From Sandaracinaceae bacterium (lineage in GTDB: Bacteria > Myxococcota_A > Polyangia > Polyangiales > Sandaracinaceae): a DNA stretch of 64,000 bases. Of this stretch, positions 27,555-38,494 are shown piece after piece. The notes beneath the pieces are model-generated. The model saw nothing but the letters and a program-made list of their open reading frames with translations. It was not told the DNA's origin and did no database searches. The stretch spans positions 1-64,000 of the forward strand of contig JACKEC010000026.1 of the NCBI GenBank assembly GCA_020633195.1, read 5' to 3'. The translations under genes were made by a program, and so were the position numbers. The stretch's first letter is position 1, and each line of letters begins with the position of its first letter.

Positions 27555-29054
27555 TCACACCATGTCGACCACGGGCCCCGAGCGGTCGCCGCCCATCGCC
27601 GCCTCGATCGCCGCCGCGATGCGGACCGCGCCTTCGCGCAGCCGGTCCTCGGGCTCCCAGCAGAAGTTCAGGCGCACGCCCGGGTGGGTGGCGTCGTCGG
27701 CCGCGTAGTGGTGCCCCGGCGCCACGAGCACCTTGCGCCGCTTGCCCTCCTCGAGGACCCGCTCCGGGTCGACGTGGTCGGGCAGCTCGAGCCACAGCGA
27801 GAGCCCTCGCGTCGGCCGCTGCCACGTGATCTCGGCGGGGAGCCGCGCGCGCAGCTCGGTCAGCAGCGCGTCGCGCCGCGCGCGGTACGCGGGCTGGATG
27901 CGGTTGAGGTGCGCCACGAGGTAGCCGCGGTCGAGGAACTCGGCGAGCGCGAGCTGGTTGATCGCGGAGCAGCCGAGGTCGGTCGTGTGCTTGAGCGCGA
28001 CGAGGTGCGGCTTCAGCGACGGGGGCGCGACCACGTAGCCGATCCGGAGCGCGGGGATCAGGCGCTTGCTGAAGGTGCCGACGTGCAGGACGTCCGGGTC
28101 GAGCGCGCGCAGGGCCGGCGGCAGCGGGGCGTTCTCGAGCTCGAGGTCCGCGGCGTAGTCGTCCTCGATGACGGCGACCTGCGCGTCCCGCGCCCACGCG
28201 AGCACCGCGCTCCGCCGCGCGCGGCTCATGCACGCGCCGGTCGGGTTGGCGTGGTTCGGCATCAGGTAGAGCACCTTGGGCCGACGCGCGCCGAGGCGGC
28301 GCAGCGCGTCGAGGTCCGGTCCCTCGCCGTCGTTCGGGACGCCGACCACGTGCGCGCGGCTCGCCGCGAAGACCTGCAGCGCCCCCGCGTAGGTCGAGGC
28401 GTGGGTGATGACGACGTCGCCCGGGTCGAGGAGCGCGCGGGCGATCAGGTCGAGGCCCTGCTGCGAGCCCGTCGTGATGAGCACGTCCTCGACCGGCGCG
28501 GGCACGCCGCGGCGCGCGAGGTCCTCCACGACGCGGGCGCGCAGCGAGCGGAAGCCGTCCTTCGGCGCGTAGCCGAGGACCTTGTCGGCGCTGCCGCGCA
28601 GCACGTGGTCGAGGCAGCGCCGGTAGAGCTCGAGGGGCAGCAGCTCCTCGGGCGGCTGCATCTTCGTCAGGTCGATCACGTCCCGCGGGCCGGGCGCGCG
28701 CCGGTAGCGCAGGAACCGCCGGATCGGCTCGCTGCGAGCGGCCTCGCTCAAGAGCGAGCTCCACGGCAGCGCGCGCTCGGTCGGGGTGTCGACGGAGGCC
28801 GCCTCGCCGCGCCACGCCTTCACGAAGGTGCCGCGACCCACCGTCGAGGAGAGGAAGCCCGCCGCCTCGAGCTCAGCGTAGGCGCGCACCACCGTGTTGC
28901 GGTGGGTGCCGAGCTCCGACGCGAGCGCGCGGGTCGGAGGCAGCCGGTAGCCCTCCGGGAACGCGCCCGTGCGGATGCGCGACGCGATCTGGTCGAAGAT
29001 CTGCTGATACATCGGCGCGCCCTCGGGCCGCACCGTCACCCCGATGTCCTGCAT
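27555..29054 (-). CDS. pdxR: PdxR-type MocR regulator of vitamin B6 synthesis
   Basis: A 499-residue MocR/GntR chimera. An N-terminal winged helix (residues about 13-78; RLPPTRALASELGTHRNTV) is joined to an aminotransferase-like domain with the PLP lysine in GTFSKR (Lys330), NHANPTG (268-273) and EDDYAAD. By analogy with known PdxR proteins it activates pdxST when pyridoxal phosphate is low and responds to PLP bound in the aminotransferase domain. Here it is the first gene of the operon rather than divergent from it. GAAAGG precedes the ATG. Five ATTGG-type repeats upstream are its probable operators. Confidence 0.9.
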   Translation of the reverse strand: MQDIGVTVRPEGAPMYQQIFDQIASRIRTGAFPEGYRLPPTRALASELGTHRNTVVRAYAELEAAGFLSSTVGRGTFVKAWRGEAASVDTPTERALPWSSLLSEAARSEPIRRFLRYRRAPGPRDVIDLTKMQPPEELLPLELYRRCLDHVLRGSADKVLGYAPKDGFRSLRARVVEDLARRGVPAPVEDVLITTGSQQGLDLIARALLDPGDVVITHASTYAGALQVFAASRAHVVGVPNDGEGPDLDALRRLGARRPKVLYLMPNHANPTGACMSRARRSAVLAWARDAQVAVIEDDYAADLELENAPLPPALRALDPDVLHVGTFSKRLIPALRIGYVVAPPSLKPHLVALKHTTDLGCSAINQLALAEFLDRGYLVAHLNRIQPAYRARRDALLTELRARLPAEITWQRPTRGLSLWLELPDHVDPERVLEEGKRRKVLVAPGHHYAADDATHPGVRLNFCWEPEDRLREGAVRIAAAIEAAMGGDRSGPVVDMV

Positions 29055-29066
29055 GGACCTTTCTTT

Positions 29067-29184
29067 GGACCAATTCGGTGGCCCAATCAACGGCCGCCCG
29101 GCGATCCAAAGGGAAACAACTAGACCAATGTGCCTCTGGCGGCGCGGTCATTGGTCCAATAGTGCGCTACCGGCCTAGACCAAT
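29067..29184 (-). promoter_or_regulatory. Five ATTGGnCY repeats: probable PdxR operator/promoter
   Basis: On the minus strand: ATTGGTCT (29184-29177, overlapping the TAG stop of the upstream gene), ATTGGACC (29160-29153, extended to the near-palindrome ATTGGACCAAT), ATTGGTCT (29129-29122), ATTGGGCC (29087-29080) and ATTGGTCC (29074-29067). Spacings are 24, 31, 42 and 13 bp. Clusters of short direct repeats are normal for MocR regulators, and the region is unusually A/T-rich for this window. Confidence 0.65.
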
Positions 29185-30704
29185 CGGCGCCGGACGAGCC
29201 CGCCCAGGAGGAGCGCCAGCATCCAGAGGCTCGCGCCGCCGGGCCGCGCGGCGTGGCAGCCGCAGCCATCGGACGTCCCCTCGGGCCCGGCGTCCGCGCC
29301 GACCGCGCTCGCGTCGCGGCCGCTGATCGAGCCGCCGTCGGTCCCGGGCGGCACGGCCGCGTCCACCGACCCCATCGGGCCCGCGTCGGCGCTCGGGACG
29401 CCGCCGTCCATCGTGGGCGCCGGGCCGCTCGCGAGCGGCTTGCGCTCGTTGGCGAACGTCCAGCCCGGGTTCGTTCCGTCGCCGAAGGCGTAGGCCCCGA
29501 CGTCCGCGACGCCCATGCGATCGGTGCGGTTGAAGTCGTCGACGGGCACGTGGGTCGGGTCGCCGCTCGCGATCAGCCCGCCGCCGGCGCGCGGGAACAC
29601 GTCGTTGGGGATCGTGCCCGAGTAGCTCGCCGCGGTGAGGTCGGTGGCCATCGAGCTCGCCGTGAAGCCGCCGCTGAAGCCCTGCGTGTCCCCCTCGCCG
29701 ACGTTGCCCGTGATGACCAGCATCGGGTGCGGGTCGCGCACGAAGATCGCGCGCCCGCTCTGCGAGTAGACCGCGTTGTTCGCCACGATCACGGAGCCGG
29801 CGACGCCGCGCAGCGAGATCGCGTCGGCCTCCGGCGCGACCACCGTGTTGTGGACGATCACGAGGTTCTGCGGGTCCCCGGCGGCGTGCGGCTGGAACGC
29901 CATCCCGCCGTTGCCGCCGCCGCGCAGGACCACGTTGTTCCGGATCGTCGCGTCCGCGGCCCACTGGATCCCCGCGTCGCCGCAGGCCCACACCACGTTG
30001 CGCTCCACGAGGTTCGGCGGCCCGTTGCCGAGCGTCGTGTAGCCGAGGATGCACGGGTAGTTCGTGTCGTGGACCACGTTGTCGGCGATCACGCAGCCGT
30101 AGCTGCCCTCCTTGAGCTCGATGCCGTCACCCTGCTCCACGCCGTTGTCGGTGTCGTGCACGTAGTTGCCCTGGATCAGGGCGTCGGCGAGGCGGCACGC
30201 GTCCCCGTTGCAGCCGAGGTACATGCCCTCGCCGGTGCCGCTCGTGTCGTGGATGTGGTTCCGCAGGATCTGCACGCGCAGGTAGGTCTGGCCGCCGTCG
30301 TTCATGCGCAGGCCGACGTCCCCGGTGTCGTGGATCTCGCAGTCCTCGATGGTGAGGTCCTCCGCCGACTGCACCCGCAGCCCCGCCGAGCCGCCCGAGA
30401 ATTCGAGCCCGCGGATCACCGTGAAGCGCGCGTCGAGGTCCCAGATGTTCTGCCCCGAGTCCTGCCGGAAGTGCGGGCGCGCTCCGTCCGCGGCGCGGAT
30501 CACGATCGGCATCGCCGCCGTGCCGGCGACGTTCACGTAGAAGCGCTCGTCGATGACGTAGAGCCCGTCCTCGAGGATCACCTCGTCGCCGGGGGACAGC
30601 GCGTTGAGCGCCGCCTCCACGTCGTCGGTCGGACCGAGCCGGATCTGCGCGCTCGCCGTCGTCGCCACCAGCCACGCGAGAGCCACCGTCGTCGCCGCCT
30701 TCAT
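29175..30704 (-). CDS. Right-handed beta-helix protein with MYXO-CTERM tail
   Basis: A 509-residue exported protein. A signal peptide (residues 1-20) leads into 'GDEVILEDGLY' and a long run of beta-helix rungs (about 60-370; 'VQSAEDLTIEDCEIHDTGDVGL', 'NNVVLRGGGNGG'), as in pectate-lyase-like and polysaccharide-processing proteins. A Pro/Asp/Gly linker follows. The last 30 residues hold a GCGC motif, a hydrophobic helix and RRR: the MYXO-CTERM tail that is processed by a rhombosortase-like or CAAX-like protease in myxobacteria and anchors proteins at the surface. No catalytic triplet is evident. TACCCT lies 6 nt before the ATG. Confidence 0.8.
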   Translation of the reverse strand: MKAATTVALAWLVATTASAQIRLGPTDDVEAALNALSPGDEVILEDGLYVIDERFYVNVAGTAAMPIVIRAADGARPHFRQDSGQNIWDLDARFTVIRGLEFSGGSAGLRVQSAEDLTIEDCEIHDTGDVGLRMNDGGQTYLRVQILRNHIHDTSGTGEGMYLGCNGDACRLADALIQGNYVHDTDNGVEQGDGIELKEGSYGCVIADNVVHDTNYPCILGYTTLGNGPPNLVERNVVWACGDAGIQWAADATIRNNVVLRGGGNGGMAFQPHAAGDPQNLVIVHNTVVAPEADAISLRGVAGSVIVANNAVYSQSGRAIFVRDPHPMLVITGNVGEGDTQGFSGGFTASSMATDLTAASYSGTIPNDVFPRAGGGLIASGDPTHVPVDDFNRTDRMGVADVGAYAFGDGTNPGWTFANERKPLASGPAPTMDGGVPSADAGPMGSVDAAVPPGTDGGSISGRDASAVGADAGPEGTSDGCGCHAARPGGASLWMLALLLGGLVRRRLV

Positions 30705-30710
30705 CCGCCC

Positions 30711-30716
30711 AGGGTA
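30711..30716 (-). promoter_or_regulatory. Leaderless -10 box TACCCT
   Basis: TACCCT, 6 nt before the ATG at 30704, in the 70-bp spacer shared with the divergent kinase gene. Confidence 0.5.
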
Positions 30717-30774
30717 GGACGTCTCGGTCCCGGCGAGCCAACCTCGCGTCACCGATCCGCGATCTTCCCATCCC

Positions 30775-32787
<2,013 letters not shown>

Positions 32788-32789
32788 CG

Positions 32790-33887
32790 TCAGCGCGTCG
32801 CGAGGAGCTCGGCGACCGCGTCGTGGAACGCGGGCCGGAGCGCGCGGATCGAGGCGACGTGCTCGCGCCCCGAGAGGGTGCGGTTGGTGAGCAGCGCGAC
32901 CGCGAGGCGACGGTCGAGGTCGATCCAGAGCGAGCAGCCGGTGAAGCCGAGGTGCCCGTACACGCGCGCGCCGGCGCCGAGCGAGCCGGCGCTCGAGCCG
33001 GGGGTGGGCACGTCGAAGCCGAGCGCCCGCGGCGGCCCGTCGGCGGGCTCGATCGCGAGGAAGCGATCCCGCGCCGCGCCGAGCGCGTCCTCGATCCAGG
33101 CGTCGTGCGCGAAGTGGGCCAGCGCGCGCGCGGTCCCGAACACGCCGGCGTGGCCGGCGACGCCGCCCATCGCGAACGCGTTGTCGTCGTCGACGCGGCC
33201 GGCGTCCGGGACGCGCGGCTGGGGGGGTACATCGAACAACCCTTCTTGCCCCGGCGCGGGCTCGCGCGGGCGGGTCGACCCCGTCGCGAGGACGTGGCGA
33301 TCGGCGAGCCACGATCGGGGCGCGCACAGATCCACGAAGCCCATGTCGCGGCCCGCGTGCAGCTCGGCGTCGCAGAAGCGGTCGAGGCGCTGCGCGGTCA
33401 CGACGTCGACGACCGCGCCCAGCGTGATGAAGCCGAGGTCGCTGTAGACGCGGCGGCCCGGCATCTCGAGCCGCGACGCGAGCACGGCGTCGACCACCAT
33501 CCGACGCGCCGCGGTCCACGCCGCCTCGGACGCTCCTCGGTAGATGGCGCCCGCGCGCGGGTCCGCTATCACCTCCCGGAAGAACGGGCGCCACGCGGGC
33601 AGCCCGCTCGCGTGAGCGAGGAGCGCGCGGAGCGTCGCGTCGAACGCCGCGTCGGGCAGGAAGCGTCGGACGGAGTCGTCGAGGTCGAGCTCGCCCCGCT
33701 CGACGAGCGTCGCGATCGCCGTCGTGGTGGCGACGACCTTGGTCACGCTCGCGACGTCGAACACCGAGTCGAGGCCGCAGCCGTGCGCGCTCTCGTGGAC
33801 GACGGCGCCGTCGACGAGGACGCAGCACTGCGCGGCGGGCGGGTCGCCGGCTCGCACGGCGGCCTCGAGGATCGCCTCGACGCTCAC
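32790..33887 (-). CDS. Serine hydrolase, beta-lactamase/PBP4-like family (S12)
   Basis: A 365-residue S12-type hydrolase. The active-site set is present: SVTK (Ser47, Lys50), YSD (Tyr148, in place of YxN) and HLGFTG near the C-terminus in place of KTG. No signal peptide is visible, so it is probably cytoplasmic. The GTG start overlaps the stop of the AmpG-like permease gene (GTGA), so the two are co-translated. An import permease followed by a cytosolic S12 hydrolase suggests trimming of recycled wall peptides, but esterase activity is also possible. Confidence 0.78.
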   Translation of the reverse strand: MSVEAILEAAVRAGDPPAAQCCVLVDGAVVHESAHGCGLDSVFDVASVTKVVATTTAIATLVERGELDLDDSVRRFLPDAAFDATLRALLAHASGLPAWRPFFREVIADPRAGAIYRGASEAAWTAARRMVVDAVLASRLEMPGRRVYSDLGFITLGAVVDVVTAQRLDRFCDAELHAGRDMGFVDLCAPRSWLADRHVLATGSTRPREPAPGQEGLFDVPPQPRVPDAGRVDDDNAFAMGGVAGHAGVFGTARALAHFAHDAWIEDALGAARDRFLAIEPADGPPRALGFDVPTPGSSAGSLGAGARVYGHLGFTGCSLWIDLDRRLAVALLTNRTLSGREHVASIRALRPAFHDAVAELLATR

Positions 33888-35146
33888 GCGGCCTCCGGCG
33901 CGGCCGGCGCGTCCGGGTCCCGCGGCTCGGTGATCTCGACCTTGGCGAGCATCAGGATCGCCGGCGCCGCGACGACGACGGAGAGGACCCACAGCGCGGT
34001 CCAGCCGATGTGCTCGGTGAGCCACCCCGACCCCATCCCCAGCAACCGCCCGGGGACGGTCATGAGCGAGGTGAGCAGCGCGAACTGCATCGCGGTGAAG
34101 CGCCGGTTGCAGATGGTCTGGAAGAACGCGGTGAGCGCCGCCGCGCCCATCCCGCCCATGAAGCTGTCGACGCCGATCCCCACGCCGAGCAGGACGTAGC
34201 TCTTGCCGACCGACGCGAGCAGCGCGTACGCGAGGTTCGGCAGCGCCTGCGCGATCCCGAACACGATCATCGAGCGCTTGAGGCCCCACTTCGCGACGAA
34301 CCCGCTCCCGAGGAGCGCCCCCGCGATCGTGGCGGCGATGCCGACGAGCTTCGCGAGGGTCCCGATCTCGGTGAGCGAGAAGCCCACGTGGCGCAGGAAC
34401 GGGGTCCGGATCGCGCCGACGAAGACGTCGCCGAACTTGTAGAGCATCGTGATCAGGAGCAGCAGCACCGCCTGGTCGCGCTTGAGGAATTCCCGGAACG
34501 GCTCGACGACGGCCTCCGTCATCGACCGCGGCGCGCGCGGCGGCACGTCGACCGGGGGGGCGATGAGCGTGCAGAGGATGCCGATCCCCATCAGCCCGGC
34601 GAGCATCCAGAACACGACGCTCCACGGCAGCCGGTCGGCGAGGATGAGCGCGATCGAGCCCGAGGCGATCAGCGCGACGCGGTAGGCCGCCACGAAGATC
34701 GCGACGCCGCTGGCGCGCTGCGCCTCGGAGAGCATCTCGGTGCGGTAGGCGTCGACGACGATGTCCTGGCTCGCCGCGGTGAACGCGACGAGCGCCGCGA
34801 GCGCGGCCACGAGCGCGGGCTGCTTGGACGGGTCGAAGGTCCCGAGGACGCCGATCAAGACGAGCAAGGCGACCTGACAGACCGCGAGCCACGATCGGCG
34901 CCGGCTGAGGAACGGCGGCGAGTAGCGATCGAAGACGGAAGCCCAGAGGAACTTGAGGTTGTAGGGCAGGTGCACGACTCCGCCCCAGAAGCCCAAGGTC
35001 GCGAGATCGACGCCGACGTCGTCGAACCAGGCGCTCAGCGTGTCCCCCGCGAGCGGGTTCGGCAGGCCCGACGCGAAACCGAGCCCGAGCATCAGCGCGA
35101 GCTTGGGATCGCGGAACGCGTCCCAGAACGAGCCAGGCTTGGACAC
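33884..35146 (-). CDS. AmpG-like muropeptide permease (MFS)
   Basis: A 420-residue major facilitator with 12 predicted helices. The N-terminal FASGLPNPLAGDTLSAWFDDVGVDLATLGFWG and the ASQDIVVDAYRTEML segment are close to AmpG, which brings anhydro-muropeptides into the cytoplasm for recycling. The GTG at 35146 was chosen because it lies at the start of the conserved region and has AGGA 7 nt upstream; the open frame continues further. An inverted repeat (GATCCT/AGGATC, 35158-35172) precedes it. It overlaps the S12 hydrolase by 4 nt. Confidence 0.85.
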   Translation of the reverse strand: MSKPGSFWDAFRDPKLALMLGLGFASGLPNPLAGDTLSAWFDDVGVDLATLGFWGGVVHLPYNLKFLWASVFDRYSPPFLSRRRSWLAVCQVALLVLIGVLGTFDPSKQPALVAALAALVAFTAASQDIVVDAYRTEMLSEAQRASGVAIFVAAYRVALIASGSIALILADRLPWSVVFWMLAGLMGIGILCTLIAPPVDVPPRAPRSMTEAVVEPFREFLKRDQAVLLLLITMLYKFGDVFVGAIRTPFLRHVGFSLTEIGTLAKLVGIAATIAGALLGSGFVAKWGLKRSMIVFGIAQALPNLAYALLASVGKSYVLLGVGIGVDSFMGGMGAAALTAFFQTICNRRFTAMQFALLTSLMTVPGRLLGMGSGWLTEHIGWTALWVLSVVVAAPAILMLAKVEITEPRDPDAPAAPEAA

Positions 35147-35195
35147 CGCCGCATCCTGATCCTCCGAGGATCCCCGCCCAACTTTTCCGCCCCCC

Positions 35196-35777
35196 TCAGG
35201 ACGCGTCAGGTCGGGCCTTCGCCTCGCAGGTGCACTCCGCGCAGCCGAGGCCGGCGCAGGTACCACAAGTCGTCGTCACGCCATCGCGCAACGCGGCGCG
35301 CGCCCGGAAGACGCGCACCGCCGCGTTGTTCGCCGTGATGCCCGCCTCTGCCGCGAAGTCCTTCACTGGGACCTCGTCCACCTCGATGCGCTGCAGCGCC
35401 TCGACGTACTCCGGCTTGAGGCCCTCCGCGATCTCGGCCACGCATCGACACACGGCCGCGTGGGTCTCCTCCATCGGCGCGGCGGTCGCGAGCTCGTCGG
35501 CGAAGGCCGCCAGGCCCCGCGAGGCGGTGCCCCGCTTGCGCTGCTGATCGACGACCGTGTTCCGGAGGACCCTGTAGAACCAGCCGACCGCGGCGTCCCT
35601 GTCGCGCAGGTCGGCCAGCTTGTGGAGGCCCTTGAGGTAGGCCTCCTGGAGGAGGTCCTCGGCCAAGGCCCGATCCCGCGTGCGGCGCTCGATGAACCCG
35701 AGGAACTCCTCGTGCCGGGAGGCGAGCTCCGTCGCGATCGCGCGCGCCTCCAGCCTGGCCGTCGTCTCTTCGCTCAT
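35196..35777 (-). CDS. corE: CorE-type copper-responsive ECF sigma factor
   Basis: A 193-residue ECF sigma factor. Region 2 (about 25-85; LLQEAYLKGLHKLADLR, WFYRVLRNTVVDQQRK) and region 4 (about 115-165) are intact. Two extras mark it as CorE-like (ECF44): a CxC pair in the linker between them (Cys110, Cys112) and a C-terminal Cys-rich tail, CGTC-x4-C-x2-C-x-C (Cys171, 174, 179, 182, 184). In Myxococcus xanthus CorE these Cys residues bind copper and switch the factor on with Cu(II) and off with Cu(I), so no anti-sigma factor is needed; none is seen here either. It sits just downstream of the copper ATPase gene. The symbol is by analogy. Confidence 0.88.
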   Translation of the reverse strand: MSEETTARLEARAIATELASRHEEFLGFIERRTRDRALAEDLLQEAYLKGLHKLADLRDRDAAVGWFYRVLRNTVVDQQRKRGTASRGLAAFADELATAAPMEETHAAVCRCVAEIAEGLKPEYVEALQRIEVDEVPVKDFAAEAGITANNAAVRVFRARAALRDGVTTTCGTCAGLGCAECTCEAKARPDAS

Positions 35778-35798
35778 CGGACGATCTCCGTACGAGTA

Positions 35799-35808
35799 CT
35801 CTGTGGCC
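35799..35808 (-). promoter_or_regulatory. Box shared by two copper-cluster promoters
   Basis: GGCCACAGAG on the minus strand, 21 nt before the sigma-factor ATG. GGACACAGAG occurs at 41534-41525, upstream of the first gene of the copper island (one mismatch in ten). This is a possible CorE recognition element; low certainty from two copies. Confidence 0.35.
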
Positions 35809-35846
35809 AGCGGGCCGCGCGGCGCAACGGGTCGCGGCGCGGCCGC

Positions 35847-38429
35847 TCACTCATGGGCCCACCGAAGCGGAGTCGCCTCCGGGCCGCCGTCACGTGAGGT
35901 CGTACGTCCGCGCCCGAAGCGGGTGAGCCAGAGCGAGCTCGCGAGCACGGAGACGCTCGAGAGGGCCATCGCGGCGCTCGCGTAGACCGGCGACAGGAGC
36001 CAGCCCGTGAGCGGGTAGAGCAGCCCGGCCGCGATCGGGATCCCCACCACGTTGTAGGCGAACGCCCAGACGAGGTTCCGCCGGATCGTCCGCATGGTCG
36101 CCCGCGCGAGCCGGAGGGCAGTCGGCAGGTTCTCCACGCCCCCGCTGAGGAGCGCCACGTCCGCGGCCGCGAGCGCCACGTCGGCCCCGTGCCCGATCGC
36201 GATCCCGACGTCCGCCTGCGCGAGCGCGGGCGCGTCGTTCACGCCATCACCGATCATCGCGACGATCCGGCCGCGGGCCTGCTCGACCTCCACGACCGTG
36301 GCCTTCTGGGTCGGGGCGACCTCGGCGATCACGCGGGGCATTCCGAGATCCCCGGCGACCGCTCGGGCGGTGAGCCACCGGTCGCCCGTCACCATCGCGG
36401 TCTCCACGCCGAGCGCCTCGACCTCCCGAACGACCCGTGGGGCTTCGGGGAGGGCCCGATCGGTGAGGCCGAGGAGCGCGACCAGGGCCCCGTCGAGCGC
36501 CACGAACGTGGGGGTGCGTCCGCGCGCCGCGGTCTCGTCCGCCGCGAGCGCGAGGGCCGCCGTGTCGACGCCCGCGCGCGCCAGCCACTCGCGCGTCCCG
36601 ACGCGGACGCTGCGACCGTCGACCCAGCCTTCGACGCCGAGGCCAGGCTCGCTCCCGAAGTCCTCCACCTCGGGGAGGGTCGCGCCCCGCTCGAGCGCGC
36701 CCGTCACGATCGCGGCGGCGATCGGGTGCTCGCTCTGGGACTCGAGCGCGGCCGCCGAAGACAGCACGATCCGCTCGTCGACCCCTGGCAGCAGCACGAT
36801 GTCCGTGAGGGTCGGGGTCCCTGCCGTCAGCGTGCCCGTCTTGTCGAAGAGCACGGTCTGGATTCGGCTGGCCGTCTCCAGCACCGCGCCGCCCTTGAAC
36901 AGGACGCCGAGCTCGGCGCCCCGACCCGTGCCCACCGCGATGGCCGCCGGGGTGGCGAGGCCCAGGGCACACGGACAGGCGATGACGAGCACCGCGACGA
37001 ACCGCTCGACGGCGGTCGCGATGCCAGCGCCGGTCGGGTCGACGACCACCCAGACCAAGAACGTGAGTGTCGCGATCGCCAGCACGACGGGGACGAAGAC
37101 CGCGCTGACGCGATCGGCGAGCCGAGCCACGGGGGCCTTGGATCCCTGGGCTTGCTCGACCGCTTGGACGATCCGGGCCAGCGCCGTCTCCGGCCCTACG
37201 GAGGTCACGCGGATGGTCAGCGCGCCGCTCCGGTTGATCGTGCCCCCGAAGACGCGATCGCCCGGGGTCTTGTCGACGGGCATGGCCTCGCCCGTGAGCA
37301 TCGACTCGTCGATGGCCGAGCGGCCGCGGACGACCTCTCCGTCGACAGCGACGCGCTCACCGGGCCGGACGAGGAAGCGATCACCGACCACGAGGCGTTC
37401 GATCGGCACCTCCTCCTCGTGCTCTCCGACGAGGCGGCTGGCCGTGGCTGGCGCGAGCGCCATGAGGCCGCGGACCGCGTCGCCGAGGTGGTGCTTCGCG
37501 CGCGCTTCGAGGACCTTCCCGATCAGCACGAAGGCCACGATCGCGGCGGCCGCCTCGAAGTACACGTGCGGCGCGGCGCCGTGCGAGTGCGGGAAGACCT
37601 CCGGCGCGAGGACCGCGACGGCGGAGTACCCGAACGCGGCGCTGATCCCGAGGCTCACCAGGGTGTTCATGTCCGCGGCGCGGTGGCGCAGCGCGGCCCA
37701 CGCCAGGCGGTAGAAGCGCCTGCCCGGTCCGAAGATCACCACCGCCGCGAGCGCGAGCTGCACGAAGCGCCCGACGGGTCCGTCGGCCCCTTCGATGGCG
37801 CCGTGGGACATCCCGAGGACGAGGAGCGGGATGGTGAGCGAGGTCGCGAACGCCGCGTCGCGGATCAGCCTTCGGAGCTCGGCGCGTCCCGGATCGTCGA
37901 CGTCACCGCTCGGGTCGTGACTCGTGTCGTCCACGTCGCCGCCCGGCGGCTCGTCGTCCGGGGGATCGAGCGGCGTGGCCCCGTAGCCCGCGTCCTCCAC
38001 GGCCCGGACGAGCGACCCGACCGGAGTCGTGGGACCGTGGGTGACGGTGGCGCGGTCGAGCGCGAGGTCGACGTGGGCCTCGGTGACGCCCGGGACGGCG
38101 AGCAGCGCCTTCTCGATGCGGCGTACACACGAGGCGCAGGTCATTCCGGTGATCGCGAGGCGCGTGGTGATCGGCTCCGGCGCCGTGGTCTGATACCCCG
38201 CGTCCTCGATCGCGCGGGCCACGGCCTCGGGGGACGTCCGGGATCCGTCGAAGCGAACCGTGGCTCGCTCGGTCACGAGGTTGACGGAGGCCTGTTCGAC
38301 GCCGTCGACGGCTTCGATCGCGCGGGTGACGCGCGCCACGCACGAGGCGCAGGTCATGCCGCGGACGGGGAGCTCGGTGAGCTCGGCGGTCTGGGACGGC
38401 GGGGGCGATTCGGTCTTCGGTTCGCTCAT
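35847..38429 (-). CDS. copA: Copper-exporting P1B-type ATPase
   Basis: An 860-residue Cu(I) efflux pump. Two N-terminal metal-binding HMA domains (GMTCASC at 24-30 and 95-101) are joined by an acidic linker (155-185) to eight membrane helices. The transport motif CPC (485-487), phosphatase loop TGE (379-381), phosphorylated Asp529 (DKTGT), SEHP and GDGVNDAP are all present. A HSHG patch between helices (281-284) may help to release copper. It drives Cu(I) out of the cytoplasm. GAGGAGGAG precedes the ATG. It is the fourth of five genes of the copper island. Confidence 0.96.
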   Translation of the reverse strand: MSEPKTESPPPSQTAELTELPVRGMTCASCVARVTRAIEAVDGVEQASVNLVTERATVRFDGSRTSPEAVARAIEDAGYQTTAPEPITTRLAITGMTCASCVRRIEKALLAVPGVTEAHVDLALDRATVTHGPTTPVGSLVRAVEDAGYGATPLDPPDDEPPGGDVDDTSHDPSGDVDDPGRAELRRLIRDAAFATSLTIPLLVLGMSHGAIEGADGPVGRFVQLALAAVVIFGPGRRFYRLAWAALRHRAADMNTLVSLGISAAFGYSAVAVLAPEVFPHSHGAAPHVYFEAAAAIVAFVLIGKVLEARAKHHLGDAVRGLMALAPATASRLVGEHEEEVPIERLVVGDRFLVRPGERVAVDGEVVRGRSAIDESMLTGEAMPVDKTPGDRVFGGTINRSGALTIRVTSVGPETALARIVQAVEQAQGSKAPVARLADRVSAVFVPVVLAIATLTFLVWVVVDPTGAGIATAVERFVAVLVIACPCALGLATPAAIAVGTGRGAELGVLFKGGAVLETASRIQTVLFDKTGTLTAGTPTLTDIVLLPGVDERIVLSSAAALESQSEHPIAAAIVTGALERGATLPEVEDFGSEPGLGVEGWVDGRSVRVGTREWLARAGVDTAALALAADETAARGRTPTFVALDGALVALLGLTDRALPEAPRVVREVEALGVETAMVTGDRWLTARAVAGDLGMPRVIAEVAPTQKATVVEVEQARGRIVAMIGDGVNDAPALAQADVGIAIGHGADVALAAADVALLSGGVENLPTALRLARATMRTIRRNLVWAFAYNVVGIPIAAGLLYPLTGWLLSPVYASAAMALSSVSVLASSLWLTRFGRGRTTSRDGGPEATPLRWAHE

Positions 38430-38494
38430 GTCTCCTCCTCGGGTCTCGGGGGCTCATGGCGAGGACGGGACCGACCCGTGGGCATTACAGCTCG

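Noticed and set aside
32790..33887. S12 protein as a class C beta-lactamase
   Set aside because: No signal peptide, YSD instead of YxN, and HLG instead of KTG; the AmpG partner favours a wall-recycling or esterase role.
35158..35172. GATCCT/AGGATC hairpin as a terminator after the sigma-factor gene
   Set aside because: Only a 6-bp stem, no T-run on the transcribed strand, and the following ampG-like gene lies 49 bp away; too weak to call.
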